From Psilocybe azurescens (lineage: Eukaryota > Basidiomycota > Agaricomycetes > Agaricales > Agrocybaceae): a DNA stretch of 47,335 bases. A model generated the notes under the pieces. The model was not told the origin of the DNA. It worked only from the letters and a program-made list of their open reading frames with translations, and ran no database searches. The position numbers were made by a program, and so were the translations under genes. Positions 44,150 through 47,335 of this stretch are shown piece after piece (positions within the stretch are counted from its first letter, which is position 1; each line of letters begins with the position of its first letter). The stretch lies in the NCBI GenBank assembly GCA_023853785.1, contig JAJIRX010000836.1, positions 1-47,335 on the forward strand. The letters run 5' to 3'.

Positions 44150-44908
44150 CCACGTTGCACTACCATTTCTCGACAAAGGGCTTTTAAGCGACACAATATT
44201 TTAATTGAGCACCCAACGAAAGGAAAGCTACATGGGACAACTCCACTCCATTTACAATGCTTTCAATTCTTTTTGGCGTGCGTCTCTGCATGGACACTGG
44301 ACAATGTCCAACCATTTGACACCCGATATCCGGCCATTCCCGATGACTTTCGCGTGTGGATTCTCGAATGGCCTGACCGCCTTGTCATAGCATCTACGTG
44401 GCTGGTGCTTCCTTTTGTCAATTGCAGGTCCACGACTTGCATGCGAAGGCTGGGGACCAACTGGTTGGGATATACGCATGCTGCGTCCTCAGAACTTTCT
44501 GTCGTGCTGTATAAAAACAATACTCCGGATGCGAGGGTTATGCCTGCTCTTCTAATTTGGATCACACTACCACGGACTGGCTGATATTTAACAAAGACGA
44601 ACCTCTTTGGTAAGGTCTATGTCACCGACATTTTGGACCTCGAGTCGTCCGCGGTTATCCCCAACGCGTTCGGAGGTCTACATCGACAAATCGTATGCGG
44701 ATTGGTTTAGCTACATGAAGTATCATTGGGAGTTTCTGTCAGTTTCGTCCGAATACCTGATATTTTGCCTGGGCGAAATTCCACTCCTGACAGACGCCTT
44801 CCGGCAAGGCCAGTGCCAATTTTCTTTGGTCATTCCTATGACTTTGCGCTTCCCACATTTCCCCGGTCATTGTGCGAAACAGTCATCGAGCGTGCACAGT
44901 ATGGCTAG
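44150..44908 (+). pseudogene. Second copy of the F-box gene, F-box deleted
   Basis: Nucleotide and protein similarity to the gene at 39593-40707 is evident. TQRKESYMGQLHSIYNAFNS matches TQRKESSIGQLYSIYNAFNS, and then the copy jumps from RASL straight to WTLDNVQPFDTRYPAIPDDF and RVWILEWPD, losing the F-box and about 80 codons. Later matches are GTNWLGYTH, MPALLIW, YADWFSYMKYHW and DFALPTFPRSLCETV, ending near 44908, with several frame changes. Without the F-box it could not bind Skp1. It precedes the minus-strand NmrA-like gene at 45049 exactly as the first copy precedes the NmrA-like gene at 40983. Confidence 0.7.
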
Positions 44909-45048
44909 TGTCTAGGATCCTTTTTTTGTCCAAAGAATCGGATATATATACATTTGCTCAGCGAATCCCATAATTGACGCTGAGAGCGGCGTCAATGATT
45001 ATTTGAGATTGCCCTTCATTCGATTACGATCTAGAATCATTCAAATTA

Positions 45049-46068
45049 TCACTTGGCCCACACACTCTTGTTTGCCTGGAAGAATTCCAACAAGGTGTGC
45101 TTTCCCACAAATTTGCGACCTTCTGCAGCGGCAGTAGAGTCGTTGAACACGGCTTTCCCACCCCCTGCTCGGGACCTTTCATCCATCTCCGCTAGCATAT
45201 TGGCGTACTCAGGTGGTGCCCCGATCTGAATGTAGAAGTCTACTTGCTCCTCGACGGTGTATCTTTTATATGTGATCGTTCGTCCGAGCACAGAAGATAC
45301 GATTTTGGTAGCCTGGTAGTTGGAATGGTATCGCTCAGTGAGCCACATTCCACGATATATACCAAACGTAACTCACATCTGCGTAGGAGTGAAGCTCTGG
45401 ACCGACGACAAAGATATCCTTGTTCGGACTTTTCTCAGCTGTGAGACCCTCGAATGCCGCTTGTGCGATATCATCTGTCGATACCCAGGGTATTCTTCCA
45501 TCTTGTGCAGCCGAAAAATTTGATCGTATTCTCTAATGCTCACAGCGAAGTTTACCTCGGAAATTTTCTGTGAGTAGGGTTGTGGTATCAGCATCATTTA
45601 CAATCAAAAATCAAAGCCCACATCGGATGCCCGAGGGTCAAGAATGAAGTACACTTACGAATAAACCACGTAGGCTTCACGACAACATAGTCTACTCCGG
45701 TGTCCAGGAGATGCTGATGCACCACGCCTGCTGGAACGCGAGACTTGGAATCAGGTTCAAGTAGAGTAGCAGACAGCAGGGCGAATCGTTTAACGCCTCT
45801 GGATATAGCGAGGTCGACGAATGCTATGACCGCCGATGCATCTGAGCTGGCTGGGGCTGGTACGATGTACACCTGTTCGACATTTGCCTCCGGGCGCAAG
45901 GCAGCCCTCGTGTGTCGTCGCATCGAACCAGTCGAACTTGACTGCTGTGAAGGGCTCTGGTGCTTTCCCCGAGCGAGTGGCAATAAGAACGGGTTTGTTT
46001 ATATTGTGTAGGAGTTTGGCGAGAGCGAGTCCTGTTCGCCCAGTTCCTCCTGTGATAAGTGTTGTCAT
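45049..46068 (-). CDS. NmrA-like NAD(P)-binding reductase, EasG type (copy 3, frameshifted)
   Basis: The start MTTLITGGTGRTGLALAKLL keeps the GGTGRTG nucleotide-binding motif. It continues FTAVKFDWFDATTHE, then, one base over, ALRPEANVEQVYIVPAPAS, ISRGVKRFALLSATLLEPD, VVHQHLLDTGVDYVVVKPTW, GRIPWVSTDDIAQAAFEGLT, NKDIFVVGPELHSYAD, VSSVLGRTITYKRYTVEEQV, APPEYANMLAEMDERS and KFVGKHTLLEFFQANKSVW, ending at 45049. It is closer to the copy at 40983-41973 than to the truncated one at 12381. A shift is needed at the CCC run 45905-45907 (+), where an extra base breaks THE-ALRPE. Another break near 45520-45570 separates ENF from DGRIPWVS. It could be functional if these are sequence errors; otherwise it is a recent pseudogene. 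Confidence 0.65.
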
Positions 46069-46594
46069 GCTTGTTCAGTGAGCTTGGTGCTGTTCTTTGG
46101 GATGTTAAGTGGTTTAATGAAAAGGAGATGCTTGGTTTATGAGGCTTTTGTAGCTTACAGTTTGGGCTGATAGTGATCACGATCATTTAGCTGACCATTG
46201 ACAATTTCGCCATGTGACAAAGCTGTCGATGATGGTCAGTAACTGTATATAACACATAACCCGTTCCAGCTCGCGACGGGACAACTGCTCAATAAGCAAT
46301 TATACTGCAAGCAGTAGTTACCCAGTTAAGATGCACAGATAACCCTTGAAACTGAAAATCACATCATGTAAAGTTTGTCAGAATTGGCAGCAGTCGATTC
46401 TTAAGTTGTTCTTGAAAGTTCGAACCGGGGATAATTGGGTTTCGTATTCGTGGCTCCACATCTTTTCTTTATAACGTCCGTAGGCTTTATTTTTGATATA
46501 AGTGCTCGTAAAAGCTTTATCAGGATCAAATAATCCCCTTATGGAAACCCGCTCGCCTGCGCGTTGGACGGATACATGTTACAGCAGAATTCAG
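46069..46594. other. Intergenic region upstream of the NmrA-like gene
   Basis: No gene was recognised. GTTCGAACC near 46420 resembles a tRNA B-box, but no tRNA fold surrounds it. Confidence 0.45.
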
Positions 46595-46975
46595 TTTTAA
46601 AAAAACGCAACTGCGCTTTTGTTTACCACAAATAACCAGATATGGCATGCTCCACAGAAACCATGACGCAATGTGTCCTCGACTTCATTGCTCCACGTTC
46701 CCCATTTCACTTGATCTCTGGCCTATTCCTCAATACAGTCCACTATGTCAACGCAATATATCGACTGTTGACCTATCGTCGACGAGCCCGCAAGAAAGAG
46801 CAGTCGCGATGACCACCCATCTTTTCGAAAGTTGGCCATAGAGTGGTATACTGTAGTACGGCGCACTTACGCTGCTCCACTCCGCCCCACTATGTCGCCG
46901 CTCTGCTCCCCAATACCTCACCTGCCTAAATACGGGTATTTATAAAACCAAAGGCGCAGTTGCGTTTTTTTAAAA
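46595..46975. mobile_element. Short inverted-repeat element (MITE-like)
   Basis: The left end carries AAAAAAACGCAACTGCGC followed by TTTTG; the right end is its reverse complement with one substitution (CAAAGGCGCAGTTGCG then seven T). The arms are about 27 bp and the whole unit about 381 bp. Both outer edges contain TTTAAAA, so a TA or TTAA target duplication is possible but cannot be fixed in such low-complexity sequence. The interior has no coding capacity that I recognise. Confidence 0.55.
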
Positions 46976-47335
46976 ACGTCTACCGTTTTGCATTCTTCTG
47001 TAACAACTTTCTGCGTTTCCTTGCCGGGAAACGCGTAATACTCATCATGGTGCCGGCAGTCATAGAACGCCTCCAGAATCTGCTAAGAACGGCAAACTAT
47101 TTGAAGAGAGAAAATGTACGCCATATATTGATATGGGTCTAGAATCAGTGAGAATCCTGAATGAACTTGAAGATGCAATTAGGCACCCGTGATGCCTTTT
47201 AATCCTTAACCTCAAGGCCAAGCAGGGCACAGATAATGTCGAAGAGGCAACCACGGCTTCATTCTCATCGTCGTTCAATGAGAAAATGAGAAAAATAAGG
47301 AACACAAGGGTAAAGCGAGGCATGATTGCGTCTGG
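46976..47335. other. Right edge of the window, nothing certain
   Basis: Short frames occur on both strands. A minus-strand frame beginning with a hydrophobic stretch (PRFTLVFLIFLIFSL, 47060-47323) could mimic a signal peptide, but nothing after it is recognisable and the window ends here. Confidence 0.4.

Noticed and set aside
40983..46068. Ergot-alkaloid biosynthetic cluster
   Set aside because: EasG-like and OYE homologues alone are insufficient; no prenyltransferase or other diagnostic pathway gene is present in the window.
46410..46435. B-box-like GTTCGAACC
   Set aside because: No A-box or acceptor stem upstream; a palindromic chance match.
1..47335. Retrotransposon or CRISPR-like content
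   Set aside because: No reverse-transcriptase, integrase or gag motifs, no long terminal repeats and no regularly spaced repeats were found by eye.

Overview
The window is nuclear DNA of a filamentous basidiomycete, most likely an Agaricomycete. The evidence is that genes are cut by many 50-65 bp GT-AG introns, that a DUF6533 membrane protein and several divergent F-box and BTB proteins are present, and that there is an NRPS-like adenylating reductase of the kind common in mushroom-forming fungi. No rRNA, tRNA or CRISPR was seen. Gene models below were built by hand-splicing frames; no database search was possible.

Layout. 0.1-0.9 kb: broken glycinamide ribonucleotide formyltransferase (+). 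1.95-4.6 kb: nine-exon kinase-like gene with a degenerate catalytic site and a long disordered tail (+). 5.1-7.1 kb: monocarboxylate-type MFS transporter (-). 7.8-8.3 kb: Mediator subunit 9-like gene (-). 9.0-15.2 kb: a gene graveyard, with an internally deleted copy of the PuuE-type allantoinase gene, a DUF6533 gene with a stop codon, an unrecognised gene remnant, a truncated NmrA-type reductase and a decayed NCS1 nucleobase permease. 15.4-16.4 kb: intact MYND zinc-finger protein (-). 17.3-18.2 kb: non-autonomous DNA transposon with terminal inverted repeats, a target duplication and internal TCCGGATA repeats. 19.0-25.1 kb: allantoate-permease-family MFS transporter (+) converging on the NRPS-like reductase (-). 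25.1-28.4 kb: long stretch without a recognisable gene. 28.4-37.2 kb: gene-dense block with an MFS transporter (+), PuuE-type allantoinase (-), amidase (-) and old-yellow-enzyme oxidoreductase (+). 38.0-46.1 kb: F-box genes, three NmrA-like or EasG-like reductases in the window overall, BTB remnants, and a duplicated F-box/NmrA gene pair. 46.6-47.0 kb: a second short inverted-repeat element.

How the genes may work together. PuuE-type allantoinase, an amidase, a Dal5-family transporter and a dead NCS1 permease suggest a loose purine/ureide nitrogen-catabolism neighbourhood. The adenylating reductase, old yellow enzyme, NmrA-like reductases and MFS transporters could alternatively be parts of a secondary-metabolite locus. 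Both are inferences from family membership and proximity.

A pervasive feature is that many otherwise well-conserved genes carry one or two single-base indels, mostly at short homopolymer runs. This looks more like residual sequencing/assembly error than mass pseudogenisation, although some loci (internal deletions, stop codons) are clearly dead. I found no convincing undescribed biological system. The best leads are the degenerate kinase, the TCCGGATA element, the duplicated F-box/NmrA module and the relic of the allantoinase gene.
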